Positions 25,882 to 35,617 of a stretch of 64,000 nt of DNA are shown in pieces. Source of the stretch: Clostridia bacterium (GTDB lineage Bacteria > Bacillota > Clostridia > Oscillospirales > Acutalibacteraceae). The stretch spans positions 62,001 to 126,000 of the forward strand of contig JAFZOL010000044.1 of NCBI GenBank assembly GCA_017550625.1. Reading direction: 5' to 3'. The first letter of the stretch is position 1, and every line of letters starts with the position of its first letter. Made by a program: the position numbers and the translations under genes. The notes under the pieces are model-generated. The model searched no databases. It saw only the letters and a list, made by a program, of their open reading frames with translations, and was not told the DNA's origin.

Positions 25882-25910
25882 TTGACGAACGCGCAAAAAC
25901 ATATTATACT
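25882..25910 (+). promoter_or_regulatory. Promoter of the dockerin operon
   Basis: TTGACG (25882-25887), a 17-bp spacer and TATACT (25905-25910), 32 bases before the GTG start at 25943. Confidence 0.75.
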
Positions 25911-25942
25911 GTTAGGCGGAAGAAAGAGAAAGGGGGATCGGC

Positions 25943-27154
25943 GTGAAAAAGCTCGTTTCGGCGCTGCTCATCGTTTTGCTGCTGTGGCCGGCGGCGGGGC
26001 TTTTCGCGGGCGCGGCTCCCCTTTCGAGCCTCACCGTAACGCTCAGCTCGCGCGAACAGGGGCCGGCGGACGACGCGTTCACCTTCGCCTTCGCCTGCGA
26101 CGAGGCTTTGAGATACGAAGAGGAGCGCGTGCTGATCTACGCCGCCCTGAGCCGCGACTTCACCGACGAAGAGATCGCGCTGACCGACAACGCGTGGGTG
26201 TTGTGGCCCGTCAGGATATTGGCGGAGGCCTGCCGCGGCGGCGTGACCGTGAGCGTGAAGACCGTGCCGATCGCCGACCGGGAGATCTCGCTGTCGCTGA
26301 CCAAAGACATCTTGCCCGCGCTCAAAAAGGGCGGGGCGTATACGCACGAAAGCTTTTTGTATACCTTGCAGTTCTCGGTGGTGGCCGAGACCGATGAGGC
26401 GCTCGCCCCGCTGTCGGGCGAGGTCCCGTTCGGGCCCTACGCCTGCCCCGAGACCGCGTCGATCACCTATCTCGTGCCCGAGGGGACAATGAACCCCAAC
26501 ACGGCGTTCCCGTATCTGCCGTACGGGGACCTGACGCTTTTGTCCCCCTCGCACCCCGGGGCGACCTTCGGCGGCTGGCGGGTGGACGGGACGTTCACGG
26601 ACACGGTGCCCGGCAACACGTTGGAGCTCACGGTGGAGGGCGTGTTCACGCCCCGCACGTTCAAGGTGAACTACGTGCTCACCACGCGGCAGGGCAGCTT
26701 TGTGTACGCGAACAATCAGGAGAACCCGCGCAGTTACGTGTTCGGCGAGGAGACGCCCCTTTACGCCCCCGTGGCGCCGCAGGGCTGGGTATTCGAGGGC
26801 TGGTATGAGAGCCCCTCGCTCACCGGCAGGCGCGTGACCGCGATCGCCGCCGGGCGCACCGGCGACGTGGTGCTCTACGCCCGGTGGCTGACCGAAGAGG
26901 AATACGCCGACGAGACCGCCGCGAAGGCCCACTGGGGCGACCTTGATTCCGACGGCAGCGTGACCGCCGCCGACGCGCGGTTGGCCTTGCGTGCCGCCGT
27001 GGAGCTCGACGAGCTGCCGCCGCTCATCATGAAGCGCGCGGACTTTGACGGCAAGGGGCACCTGACCGCGAACGACGCGCGGACGCTGCTGCGCGTGGCC
27101 GTGGGGCTCGACAGCATGCCCGAGGTTTTGAGACGCTACGGGCTGATGGAATGA
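25943..27154 (+). CDS. Secreted dockerin protein with InlB-like repeat
   Basis: A 403-residue exported protein. It has a signal peptide (KKLVSALLIVLLLWPAAGLF, cleavage near AGAAP); an N-terminal beta-rich region of unknown type (about 28-200); a Listeria/Bacteroides-type repeat region (about 205-315, with GATFGGWRVDG and GWVFEGWYE...VVLYARW, the InlB B-repeat/Flg_new signature); and a C-terminal dockerin (331-395, DLDSDGSVTAADARL and DFDGKGHLTANDAR). The GTG start follows AAAGGGGGA. No catalytic domain is visible, so it is probably a structural or adhesive component. It is co-transcribed with the next gene (11 bp apart). Confidence 0.82.
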   Translation: MKKLVSALLIVLLLWPAAGLFAGAAPLSSLTVTLSSREQGPADDAFTFAFACDEALRYEEERVLIYAALSRDFTDEEIALTDNAWVLWPVRILAEACRGGVTVSVKTVPIADREISLSLTKDILPALKKGGAYTHESFLYTLQFSVVAETDEALAPLSGEVPFGPYACPETASITYLVPEGTMNPNTAFPYLPYGDLTLLSPSHPGATFGGWRVDGTFTDTVPGNTLELTVEGVFTPRTFKVNYVLTTRQGSFVYANNQENPRSYVFGEETPLYAPVAPQGWVFEGWYESPSLTGRRVTAIAAGRTGDVVLYARWLTEEEYADETAAKAHWGDLDSDGSVTAADARLALRAAVELDELPPLIMKRADFDGKGHLTANDARTLLRVAVGLDSMPEVLRRYGLME

Positions 27155-27165
27155 AAAGGAACCGC

Positions 27166-28671
27166 ATGATGAAAAAAGCACTCTCTATCCTGCTCGCGAT
27201 GCTGCTGCTGGCCGGGATCACCGGCGCGGCTCTGGCAGACGCGGGCGCAAGATACCGCGTGACCGCCGCGAGAGCGAATCTGCTCAGCGAGCCGAGTGCG
27301 GAGCTCACGCCCGTGGCCGAGATCCCGAAGGGCACCGTGCTCACCGAGCTCGACCGTTCCGGCAGCTTTATCAAGGTCAAATACGCCTCCGCCGGCATCA
27401 CCGGCTGGGTGCACCTCGGCAACCTCACGCCCCTGCCCGACGGGCAGACGGACGTTGTTCGCATCTACGTGGAAACGCCGCCGGACAAGACTGTGTACGT
27501 TGAGGGCGATGAGCTTTTCGACGCGGCGGGGCTTGTCGTGCGCGCCGTATACGCCGACGGGCGCGACGAGGCGCTTTCGGGCTATACCCTGCTCGTGCCA
27601 GCCTTTCTCACGTACGGCGAGAAGACCGTGGAGGTGCTCTATACCGACAAGGGCCTGACGTTCTATACCTCGTTCACGGTGACGGTGGCGAAGGTGCCGG
27701 TGAAAGAGATCACGCTCCTTACGCCGCCCGACAAGACCGAATACATCGAGCACGAGCCGCTGGACCTCAGTGGGCTTTCGGTGCGGGTCAGCTACCTCGA
27801 CGGCAGGCCGGACGAGATCTATAACGCCGCCGCGATCGAAGAAGACCCGGCGTTTACGCTCTACGGCTGCCACAGCGAAGAAGCGGGCAAGGGCGTACCC
27901 TTCGGCGAGCACACGCTGCAGCTCATGTTCCGCTACCCCGAGTTCACGGTGCGTTTTTCCGTTTCGGCACGGCGGCGCGTGCAGACGGGATTCAGGATCG
28001 TATCGGACCCCGACAGCCTGATCACGTATCAGAAAGACGACGTGCCGGACCTGACGGGCCTGAAGCTTGAGGCGAGCTACGACAACGGCGAGACCGAGAT
28101 CCTTTTGCCGAAGGACTGTGAGATCGCCTGCGACCCCGCCGCCTTCGTGATCGGCTCGGGCAACCTCGTGACCCTCAGCTACGGCGGGTTCTCGGTAACG
28201 CTCAGCTTCACATACCTGCCCGACGAGCCCGTGGGCATCCGCATCCAGACCCCCACCGTGCTCACGTTCGAGCTCGGCGAGCCGATCGACCTCAGCGACC
28301 TGCACGTGTATTCGGTATTCCTTTCGGGCAAAGAGGAGGAAGTCACCGACTACCGGCTGAGCAAAATAGACCCGCGCCTCACCGGCGCGCAGACCCTGAC
28401 CGTGACCTATGGCAGCTTCGCCGACGTGTTCACGATCTATATCACCCCGTATTATCAGCGCGGCGACATCAACTACGACGCCAAGGTCACCGCCGCCGAC
28501 GCACGGCTGGCGCTCAGGGCTGCCGTGGGGCTCATCACCCTGCAGGGCAAGGCGTTTCAGGCCGCCGACGCCGACCGCAGCGGCGACATTTCCGCTGCCG
28601 ACGCGCGCCTCATTTTGCGCGCGGCCGTGGGGCTCGAAAGCCTGCTGCATTTTGAAGAAGAAGGAGAATGA
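27166..28671 (+). CDS. Secreted SH3/Ig-like dockerin protein
   Basis: An exported protein of about 501 residues. A signal peptide (MKKALSILLAMLLLAGITGA) is followed by a bacterial SH3 domain (about 28-93, YRVTAARANLLSEPS...GWVHLGNL), three or four bacterial Ig-like modules (about 95-430) with the recurring pattern TPPDKTxYxExxxLDLSGLxVxxxYxDG, and a dockerin pair (about 435-495, DINYDAKVTAADARL and DADRSGDISAADARL). AAAAGGA lies 5-8 bases before ATGATG at 27166/27169, which decides against the ATG at 27151 that overlaps the previous stop. Probably a wall-binding scaffold partner without enzymatic activity. Confidence 0.83.
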   Translation: MMKKALSILLAMLLLAGITGAALADAGARYRVTAARANLLSEPSAELTPVAEIPKGTVLTELDRSGSFIKVKYASAGITGWVHLGNLTPLPDGQTDVVRIYVETPPDKTVYVEGDELFDAAGLVVRAVYADGRDEALSGYTLLVPAFLTYGEKTVEVLYTDKGLTFYTSFTVTVAKVPVKEITLLTPPDKTEYIEHEPLDLSGLSVRVSYLDGRPDEIYNAAAIEEDPAFTLYGCHSEEAGKGVPFGEHTLQLMFRYPEFTVRFSVSARRRVQTGFRIVSDPDSLITYQKDDVPDLTGLKLEASYDNGETEILLPKDCEIACDPAAFVIGSGNLVTLSYGGFSVTLSFTYLPDEPVGIRIQTPTVLTFELGEPIDLSDLHVYSVFLSGKEEEVTDYRLSKIDPRLTGAQTLTVTYGSFADVFTIYITPYYQRGDINYDAKVTAADARLALRAAVGLITLQGKAFQAADADRSGDISAADARLILRAAVGLESLLHFEEEGE

Positions 28672-28673
28672 AC

Positions 28674-28952
28674 ATGCTGGGAAACGAAGAAAACGAGTTC
28701 TTTGTGAGCTTTACCGACGAAATGGGACGCGAAAACAATTTCGAGATCCTGGCGGTGCTGGAATTCGAGGGCAGGGACTACGCCGTCATGCTGCCCGAGG
28801 AGGGCTCCCCTTCCGAAAACGGGATGCTTTATATCTTTGAGGTCGCCGAGGAGCTCGACGCCGACACCGACACCTATCTCGGCGTGGACGACCAGCGCGT
28901 GATCGACGGGGTGTACGAGCTGTTCCTGCGCGAGGCGGAGAAGCTGGGGTAA
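28674..28952 (+). CDS. DUF1292 family small acidic protein
   Basis: A 92-residue protein of the DUF1292 family, common in Firmicutes (often near yrrK/yqgF or alaS), function unknown. It shows the family pattern of a strongly acidic, all-beta cytoplasmic domain (FFVSFTDEMGRENNFEILAVLEFEGRDYAVMLPE). AAGGAG ends seven bases before the ATG at 28674 but only one base before the ATG at 28668, so the former is the likely start. It lies directly after the dockerin operon and shares its terminator at 29022. Confidence 0.82.
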   Translation: MLGNEENEFFVSFTDEMGRENNFEILAVLEFEGRDYAVMLPEEGSPSENGMLYIFEVAEELDADTDTYLGVDDQRVIDGVYELFLREAEKLG

Positions 28953-28954
28953 AA

Positions 28955-29013
28955 TGGCGCGGCAAAGCCGCGTAAGCGGAATGCAGAATGCAAAATACAA
29001 AATACAAAATTGA
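28955..29013. repeat. Intergenic word array (locus F)
   Basis: A GCGCGGC-aaa-GCCGCG mini-hairpin just after the DUF1292 stop, then a CAGAATGC/CAAAATAC 8-mer array ending in CAAAATTG (28980-29013). Confidence 0.8.
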
Positions 29014-29021
29014 ATGAAAAC

Positions 29022-29055
29022 CGCCGGGGACTTGTTCAAGTCTCCGGCGTGTTTT
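29022..29055 (+). terminator. Terminator of the dockerin/DUF1292 transcript
   Basis: A 13-bp stem, CGCCGGGGACTTG pairing with CAAGTCTCCGGCG, followed by TGTTTTGT. It separates this transcript from the convergent ABC exporter gene. Confidence 0.75.
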
Positions 29056-29075
29056 GTATGCTGTGAGGGCCGCGC

Positions 29076-31826
29076 TTATTCGGTGCGCAGGGCGATCACG
29101 GGGTCCTTCTTGGCGGCCATCGAGGCGGGCACGAGGCCGGCGATGAAGGTGAGGAACATGCTGATGGCGATCAGCGCCGCGCCCTGCGCGAAGGGCAGGA
29201 ACGCGCCGATATACACGCCCGTGAGCTTTTTGAGGATCAGGTTGATCGGGACCGTCGTTACGATCGTGATGAAGATACCGAACAGGCCCGCCGCGAGGCC
29301 GATGATCACGGTCTCGGCGTTGAACACGTTCGACACGTCGCGCTTCGAGGCGCCGATGGCGCGCAGGATACCGATCTCTTTCGTGCGCTCGATGACCGAC
29401 ACGTAGGTGATGATGCCGATCATGATGGACGACACGACGAGCGAGATCGCCACGAAGATGATGAGCGTGATGCTCACGATGTCGATCGCCTGGCCCGCGA
29501 GGTTCATGGCGATGCCGATGTAGTCGGTGCAGTTGATCGTGAGATCCTTGCGGCCCTTTTCGGTCATCGTTTCGTTATAATAGTCCACCATGTTGTTGAC
29601 TTCGTCCTTGGCGTCGAAGTCCTTCGGGTAGAGGAAGATCGAGGTGGGGTTGCTCTCGTCGGGATAGCCGATCACGGAATAGGTGTTCTCGAGCGAGCGC
29701 TGGGCCTTGATCGTGTCGACGTAGGCCTGCTTCATCGCGAGCACCTGCTCGTCGGACAAAAAGCCCTCCATGATCTTCTTCTTGAACACGGTCATCTCGG
29801 AGAAGTCGATGAAATCGGTGATGTCGAAGTTCAGAATGTCGATCTGCGACAGGTCGATATCCTCCATCATCGACATGAACGGCGCGAGGTTCATGTATTT
29901 GAAGTCGATCTTGGTCAGGTCGATGTCGGCGAGCGAGAAATCGTTGACGTCGAGCTCGAAGAACTCTTCGCCCGTGAGCACGTCCACGGTGGGATGCGAG
30001 AGCTGCTCCTGCGCGACCTGCGAATTCTTGCTGGTGGCGAGGGCGTATTCCATGAGCTCGCCGGGGTAGCCGATGAAGCCGGTGCCGATGTTGAGCACGT
30101 TATCCTTGTTCGGCTTCACGACGCCCACCACGACGATGTCGACGGCGTTCTCGAGCTTGGCCTTGACGTAGACCGGGTTCTTGCTCTGGTCCTTCCAAAG
30201 GCCGGTGGACGGGTCCTTCTGCATGAGGTCGCAGTTGAGCAGCAGCTTATACCGGAGGCCGACGACCTCGCTGAATTCCCAGCGCTCTTTCTTGCCCGTG
30301 GGGCCCTCGCTGTTGCCCGCCATCGCCTTCATCAGGTTCGCCATCATCTGGCTCTGGTCTTCAAGGCCGAGGGCGTAGGCCACCATTTCGTTGATCTCGT
30401 TGTTGCCGTCCACGATCACAACGACCTCGTTGAACGCCTGCGGCATGCGCCCGTAGATCACGTCGTAATGCTCGCCCACCGCCTCATTGTCGCCGACCAT
30501 CTGCTTCCAGAGGTTCGTGTAGGAATCGAGGTCCATGAAGCCCGAGAGCGTGGAGAGGGAGTCGCCCACCGGCAGCTGGTCGAGCAGCATGCTGGGGTTG
30601 ACCTTGATGTTCGAGCCGTCGTCCACGCGGTAGATGTTGAGGGGCACGGTGTAGTTGAACATGATGTCGGCGCACAGCTCGTTGAATTTATCGCTGTTTT
30701 TGTCGATATATTTCTTGAACTCGCCGAGGTTGTTGGAGTTCGACTGCTGCACGAAGGTGTTTAAGAGCGTTGTGAACGCCTGGTTGATATACACCGCGTC
30801 CTCGGTGTCGTGGTCCACACCGAGCAGGGGGTTTAAGCCCATGGCGGTCTCGAGCAGCGAGTCGGTGTTCGACGCCTGCTTTTCGATGGACATGGGGAAC
30901 ATCATCAGCGCGTCGCTCTCGATGCGCCCGATGTAGTTGTTGATGCCGGCGCGCATGGCGAGCACCAGCGCGATGCCCACGATGCCGATGGAACCCGCGA
31001 ACGCGACCATGGCGGTGCGCCCCTTCTTGGTGAAGAGGTTCCTCAGGCTCAGCATGAAGGCGGTGCGCCAGTTCATGCTGGGCTTTTTGCCCTTGGCCTT
31101 TTCGGCCAGCGCCTTGTCGCGCTCGGCGTGGAAATCCTCTTTCGTGGGCTCGAAGGGGTTTGTGTCGTTGATCACCTGGCCGTCGAGGCACGAGATGATG
31201 CGGTTCGAATAGCGGTTCGCGAGATCCGGGTTGTGCGTGACCATCACGATGAGCTTGTCGGCCGAGATCTCTTTGAGGATCTCCATAATCTGCACGCTCG
31301 TTTCGGTGTCGAGGGCGCCGGTGGGCTCGTCGGCGAGGATGATATCGGGGTTGTTGACCAGCGCGCGGGCGATCGCCACGCGCTGCATCTGACCGCCGGA
31401 CATCTGCGAGGGGCGCTTGTTGATCTGCTCTTCGAGGCCGACCTTTTTGAGGGCCTCGACGGCGCGCTCGCGGCGCTCTTTTTTGGATACGCCCGAGAGC
31501 GTGAGCGCCAGCTCGACGTTCGACAGAACGGTCTGGTGCGGGATCAGGTTGTAGCTCTGGAACACGAAGCCGACCGAATGGTTGCGGTAGGTATCCCAGT
31601 CGGCGTCGGTGAACTCCTTGGTGGACTTGCCGTTGATCACGAGGTCGCCCTCGGTATACTTGTCAAGCCCGCCGATGAGGTTCAGGAGCGTGGTCTTGCC
31701 GCAGCCGGAGGGACCGAGCACGGAAACGAACTCGTTTTCGCGGAAATTGATGCTCACGCCTCTGAGCGCGCGCACCGTGGTGTCCCCGGTGGGGTAATCC
31801 TTGACGATATTTTTCAGAATCAGCAT
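29076..31826 (-). CDS. MacB-type ABC exporter, ATPase-permease fusion
   Basis: A 916-residue fusion of an ABC ATPase with a FtsX/MacB permease. Walker A GPSGCGKTT is at residues 38-46, signature MSGGQ at 142-146, Walker B IILADE at 162-167 and H-loop His198. The permease has a first transmembrane helix (271-291), an extracytoplasmic domain of about 450 residues and three C-terminal helices with the FtsX motif ERTKEIGILRAIGAS. MacB-type pumps are mechanotransmitters that push peptides, lipids or lipoproteins outward. It lies 19 bp after the 1027-residue anchor protein and is controlled by the TetR gene. The outer domain has an unusual Asp/Phe/Ile-rich stretch (DINDFSLADIDLTKIDF). Confidence 0.9.
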   Translation of the reverse strand: MLILKNIVKDYPTGDTTVRALRGVSINFRENEFVSVLGPSGCGKTTLLNLIGGLDKYTEGDLVINGKSTKEFTDADWDTYRNHSVGFVFQSYNLIPHQTVLSNVELALTLSGVSKKERRERAVEALKKVGLEEQINKRPSQMSGGQMQRVAIARALVNNPDIILADEPTGALDTETSVQIMEILKEISADKLIVMVTHNPDLANRYSNRIISCLDGQVINDTNPFEPTKEDFHAERDKALAEKAKGKKPSMNWRTAFMLSLRNLFTKKGRTAMVAFAGSIGIVGIALVLAMRAGINNYIGRIESDALMMFPMSIEKQASNTDSLLETAMGLNPLLGVDHDTEDAVYINQAFTTLLNTFVQQSNSNNLGEFKKYIDKNSDKFNELCADIMFNYTVPLNIYRVDDGSNIKVNPSMLLDQLPVGDSLSTLSGFMDLDSYTNLWKQMVGDNEAVGEHYDVIYGRMPQAFNEVVVIVDGNNEINEMVAYALGLEDQSQMMANLMKAMAGNSEGPTGKKERWEFSEVVGLRYKLLLNCDLMQKDPSTGLWKDQSKNPVYVKAKLENAVDIVVVGVVKPNKDNVLNIGTGFIGYPGELMEYALATSKNSQVAQEQLSHPTVDVLTGEEFFELDVNDFSLADIDLTKIDFKYMNLAPFMSMMEDIDLSQIDILNFDITDFIDFSEMTVFKKKIMEGFLSDEQVLAMKQAYVDTIKAQRSLENTYSVIGYPDESNPTSIFLYPKDFDAKDEVNNMVDYYNETMTEKGRKDLTINCTDYIGIAMNLAGQAIDIVSITLIIFVAISLVVSSIMIGIITYVSVIERTKEIGILRAIGASKRDVSNVFNAETVIIGLAAGLFGIFITIVTTVPINLILKKLTGVYIGAFLPFAQGAALIAISMFLTFIAGLVPASMAAKKDPVIALRTE

Positions 31827-31845
31827 AATCTATTTTCCTTCCCCG

Positions 31846-34800
31846 TTACTCGTCCGACTCGTCGGCGGCGTTTTTCGCGGCGCGCAGCTGTTCTTTGCGC
31901 TGCGCCTTTTCGGCTTTCAGCTTTTCGCGGATCGCCGCATTCTCTTTCGAGAGGCGTTCGGCGCGCTGCTCGGGCGTTTCTTTTCTCTCGGCGGGTCTCT
32001 TCGCGGCGGGCGCCTTCGTTTCGGGCGCGCCCGGTTCGGCGGCGGGCTTTCTGCGCATGCTGCTCAGCGGGTCGATGAGCGGGTTCGTTTGTTTCGGCGC
32101 GGGCGCGGAGCGGGTGACGGTATTCGCTTCGTTCGCCGCGTTCGCCGCGGGAGCCGTGCGCGCGGGCGCGGTCTTTTTCGGCGCGGCGTCCGCTTGGGGC
32201 TCATTTGCGGAGGCGGGCTTCTTCGTCTTTTTCGCGTCGGGCGCTGTCTTTTTCGGCGCAGGGCGGCGCTTCGACTCGGCGATCGCCTGCTTGAGTTTTT
32301 CTTTCTGTTCCCTGCGCTTCTTTTTCAGGTTCTTTCTGCGCTCGCGCATGTCGCGGAGGTTGACGCGCGAGAGCACCACGATCAGCACGAGCAGGAGGAT
32401 GACGCCCAGCACGATCAGCACCGTGCGGTAGTCGAAGGCGCCCCGTTTCTGCTCCACGTATTCGAACGCGGGCACCTCTTCTTCATTCGAGTGGTCGCGC
32501 TTCGGCGTTTCGCTGAAAAGCAGGTTATAGAGCCACTCGATGGTCTCGTCGACCGTCATGGTCTTGAGCTGCTCGGTGATCTTGCCGGCGTAGGTGGCGA
32601 ACATGTCGCCCCCGCCGCCCATGTCCTCGGCCTGCATCATGCCCGAGAGTACGCTGGAGTTTTCTTCGCTCTTGAGCGTGCCCACGGCGTAGCGCAGGAT
32701 CGACACGAGCACCTGCTCGCTGTTGGCGCGCACGTAGGAATAGGTGGTCTGTACGCCGCCCGCCGTGCGCTTCGACGGCAGGGTCTCGAGCGTGCCGAGG
32801 CCCGCGAGCTTGTCGAGGTCGGGCTTTTCGAGGGTGAGCGAGAGGTCGCCGTTATCCGCGAGGGACGAGAGCAGACCGTCGATGTCGATGGAGCCCACGC
32901 TCTCGGTCAGGTCCGTCGGCAGCAGGCTTTCGAGCCCGAGCTTGCCGAGCAGGGCCTTGACGGGATAGAGCAGGTTTTCGACGCACTGCTTGAGGCCGCC
33001 GCTCTGAATGAAGAACACGATGTTCGGCAAAATCTCGGTCACGGTGGCCACGGGCGTTTCGACAAGGCGGTCGAGAAGGGCCGCGATCGGGTCGAGAACG
33101 TCGGTGAGGGCCTTGTCGCCGCCGGCGGTGGATTTATACTCCGCGTAGGTCTTGATGGTATCGGCCTCGCACCCCAGCGCCTCGAGGATCGGGATCACGG
33201 CGGTGTTGTAGCCGTTGGAGCCGGGCACGACAACGGCGTCGAGCAGCGTGATGCTGCCCTCGGCGAGCAGGAACGTGAGCATCGGCCTGAGGGGCCTCAG
33301 GATCGCGGTGACCGCGTTCACGAAGCCCTGGCGGTTGCCGTCGGTGAGCCAGAAGAACGCGTCGTCCGGCACCGAGGACCACGAGGAATAGCGCCTGAGC
33401 GCCGACGCGACGGTGGGATAGCTGTTATACACGGCGTTCGCCACGCCCGCGGGCGTGACCGCCACGCCGAGCAGCTCCATCATCGGCAGCGTCTGCTCGC
33501 TGTAAAGCGCGCCGTAGACCGCCTTCATCAGCGTGGTGACAAGCTTGCTCGAATAGATCTTCTGCCCGAGCAGCTCCGGCAGCGGCTCGCTGTTCGCGAG
33601 CTCCACGAGGAAATCGGTGAGCGTGGCGTCGATCTCGCTGCGCATTTTGGTGAAGTTCTCTTCGGTGAGGTGCTCGGTATAGGGCACCGACCCGGGCGTG
33701 AACGCGGGCGTCTCCCACGTGTAGTCGAGCACGGTGTCGGCGGGATTCAGATTGGTGAGGTCGATGAGGAGCCTTAAAAGCTCGTCGGCGCTGCGGGCGA
33801 GGAACGAGTCGACGAGCGACTGCGGCACGCCGCTGCCGAGCAGCGACGGGAGCTGCGCCTTGTTGAGCTTGATGGCGTCCACGAGCCAGCGGAACAGGGT
33901 GAGGAAGCACTCGGTCTTATCCGGCGTGAAGCTGCCGATCGAGCCGGTACCGCACGCCGCGAGCTTTGAAAGATCGATCTCGGGCAGGGTGAGCTTGACG
34001 TCGCTGCCGAGCGCCGCGCCCACGTCGAGATCCTGCAAAAGGACGGTGAGGTCTGACGCGGACGAGAACAGGTCGGACTTTTCGATGAGAGAGTCGATAC
34101 CCGTGAGCTGGATGAGGCCCACGCGCACCTTGAGCGGCTCCACAAGGGTGGTCACGGCGGTTTTGAGGCCGTCGTTTTCAAAGTAATAGGCGATGCCGGG
34201 CAGGCGCGTCGAGAGCTCCGACACCGGGGCGGCGGCGATCGCGTCAAGCACGGTGAACGCCATGTCGAGCACGTCGCCGATCATGTTGAAGCGGCTCTGG
34301 CCCGCGCGCTCGGTAAATACGCCCTGCGAGAGGATGTTCGACACGCCCAGCGTTTTGAGCAGCGGCACGATGGCGTTTTCGTAGCCGTTCGCGCCCTCGA
34401 TGGTCACGAAGGGGCTCACGGTGTAGCGCCCGCCGCAGAGCAGCGTATAGAGCAGGTCGTTGAGCGGGGCGAGCATGGCGCCGACGGCGGCCTTGACGTC
34501 GCTTTTGCCCTTGAGGTTCCAGCGCGGCGCGAACGAGTCGGTGAGCACGGCGGACCAGTCGTTTCCGTCGCCGAGCGCAGCCTGCACCTCGGGAAAACTA
34601 TAGAGGTTCGCTTTCACGCCCTGGACGCTGATGTCGACGCCCAGCGTATTCATGGTGGAGGCCTGTTCGCTGAGCGCCCCGTAGATCGCCTTGAACAGGC
34701 GGTTCATCGTGTCGTCGGACTTAATGGCGTCGTAGAGCTGGTCGGAAAGGCTCACGCCCTCTTTGTCGAGCGCGCCGGTGATGACGCGGTCGAGCTTCGG

Positions 34801-34929
34801 GATCAGGGCGGTGATCTGGGCCTCGCTCACGCCGTAGGGCAGGGCCGCCGACACGGCGGGCATAAAGCAGAGCGCGAGCAGCAGGAGGCTCATAAAGGCA
34901 GCGGCGCCTTTTTTCATCACAGTTCTCAT
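31846..34929 (-). CDS. Duplicated secreted protein with membrane anchor and basic tail
   Basis: A 1027-residue protein of no family I recognise. It has a signal peptide (about 1-28), then two tandem homologous helical modules (about 34-400 and 420-800): KAIYGALSEQ...GVDISVQGVKANLYSFPEV...EGANGYENAIVPLLKTLG matches KAVYGALYSEQ...VTPAGVANAVYNSYPTV...PGSNGYNTAVIPILEALG. A single transmembrane helix (about 837-854) follows, then a cytoplasmic tail of about 170 residues rich in Lys, Ala and Pro that ends in a charged coiled coil. ATGA overlap with the upstream TetR gene and a 19-bp gap to the ABC exporter imply one operon. A partner or adaptor of the exporter is an inference. Confidence 0.75.
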   Translation of the reverse strand: MRTVMKKGAAAFMSLLLLALCFMPAVSAALPYGVSEAQITALIPKLDRVITGALDKEGVSLSDQLYDAIKSDDTMNRLFKAIYGALSEQASTMNTLGVDISVQGVKANLYSFPEVQAALGDGNDWSAVLTDSFAPRWNLKGKSDVKAAVGAMLAPLNDLLYTLLCGGRYTVSPFVTIEGANGYENAIVPLLKTLGVSNILSQGVFTERAGQSRFNMIGDVLDMAFTVLDAIAAAPVSELSTRLPGIAYYFENDGLKTAVTTLVEPLKVRVGLIQLTGIDSLIEKSDLFSSASDLTVLLQDLDVGAALGSDVKLTLPEIDLSKLAACGTGSIGSFTPDKTECFLTLFRWLVDAIKLNKAQLPSLLGSGVPQSLVDSFLARSADELLRLLIDLTNLNPADTVLDYTWETPAFTPGSVPYTEHLTEENFTKMRSEIDATLTDFLVELANSEPLPELLGQKIYSSKLVTTLMKAVYGALYSEQTLPMMELLGVAVTPAGVANAVYNSYPTVASALRRYSSWSSVPDDAFFWLTDGNRQGFVNAVTAILRPLRPMLTFLLAEGSITLLDAVVVPGSNGYNTAVIPILEALGCEADTIKTYAEYKSTAGGDKALTDVLDPIAALLDRLVETPVATVTEILPNIVFFIQSGGLKQCVENLLYPVKALLGKLGLESLLPTDLTESVGSIDIDGLLSSLADNGDLSLTLEKPDLDKLAGLGTLETLPSKRTAGGVQTTYSYVRANSEQVLVSILRYAVGTLKSEENSSVLSGMMQAEDMGGGGDMFATYAGKITEQLKTMTVDETIEWLYNLLFSETPKRDHSNEEEVPAFEYVEQKRGAFDYRTVLIVLGVILLLVLIVVLSRVNLRDMRERRKNLKKKRREQKEKLKQAIAESKRRPAPKKTAPDAKKTKKPASANEPQADAAPKKTAPARTAPAANAANEANTVTRSAPAPKQTNPLIDPLSSMRRKPAAEPGAPETKAPAAKRPAERKETPEQRAERLSKENAAIREKLKAEKAQRKEQLRAAKNAADESDE

Positions 34930-35537
34930 GCCTCTGCCCTCCCGAAGCCGTCGCGCAGGACGGCGAGCGACGCGGACACGATCAGCGGGCGCAGCTCCTC
35001 AATGCCGAAGGGCTTGCCGTAGGTGATCGCGTCGTAAGACGCGGCGCTGATGAGCTCGAACACGAGATACGCGAGGCGGTCGATCGTGTCTTTCGTATAG
35101 CCGGCCTCCAGGAACTTGCCCGTGATGCCGCGGTAGAGCGCCTCGGCATCCTCATCGTAGAACGCGGGGAAGGCGCGGAACACGACCGACAGGTTCTTGT
35201 TGACCACCGTGAGCACGTCGCGGTGCTCGATGAGCGAATCGATGAGGGCGTTGATGAACACGGTGGCGTAGGCCTCGAGATCTTCGGCGTCGGCGGCGCG
35301 CGAGGCGGCCTGGCGCATCATCTCTTTCATGCTCTCGCCGCTCTTGTAGAACACGAGCTGTTCGATGAGGTCGCTCTTATCTTTGAAATAGAGATAAAAC
35401 GTGCCGCGGGCGATACCGGATGCTTTGACGATATCGTCTACGGCTGTGTTATAAATGTTTTTTTCGCGGAAAAGCTGATAGGCGCTCTCGATGATGCGCC
35501 GTTTCTTTTCAAGCTTTTTGCTCTGATCGGCAGGCAT
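34926..35537 (-). CDS. TetR/AcrR family repressor
   Basis: A 204-residue regulator. The N-terminal helix-turn-helix reads KRRIIESAYQLFREK...TAVDDIVKASGIARGTFYLYFKDKSDL (about residues 11-57), the standard TetR DNA-binding domain, and the C-terminal helical domain would bind an unknown ligand. The start at 35537 has GGAGGTGG six bases upstream, and the 43 codons before it are not coding. Its own promoter carries TGACAAACTGTCA over the -35 box and a related half downstream (35618-35666), so autoregulation is likely. It is the first gene of a TetR/anchor protein/ABC exporter operon. Confidence 0.9.
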   Translation of the reverse strand: MPADQSKKLEKKRRIIESAYQLFREKNIYNTAVDDIVKASGIARGTFYLYFKDKSDLIEQLVFYKSGESMKEMMRQAASRAADAEDLEAYATVFINALIDSLIEHRDVLTVVNKNLSVVFRAFPAFYDEDAEALYRGITGKFLEAGYTKDTIDRLAYLVFELISAASYDAITYGKPFGIEELRPLIVSASLAVLRDGFGRAEA

Positions 35538-35617
35538 AAGCCACCTCCGTGATGTCGTTGGAATGTGCCCCGCAGGCGGGGTTTTCTGAAAGGAAACTGA
35601 AAAAATTAGACAATTCG

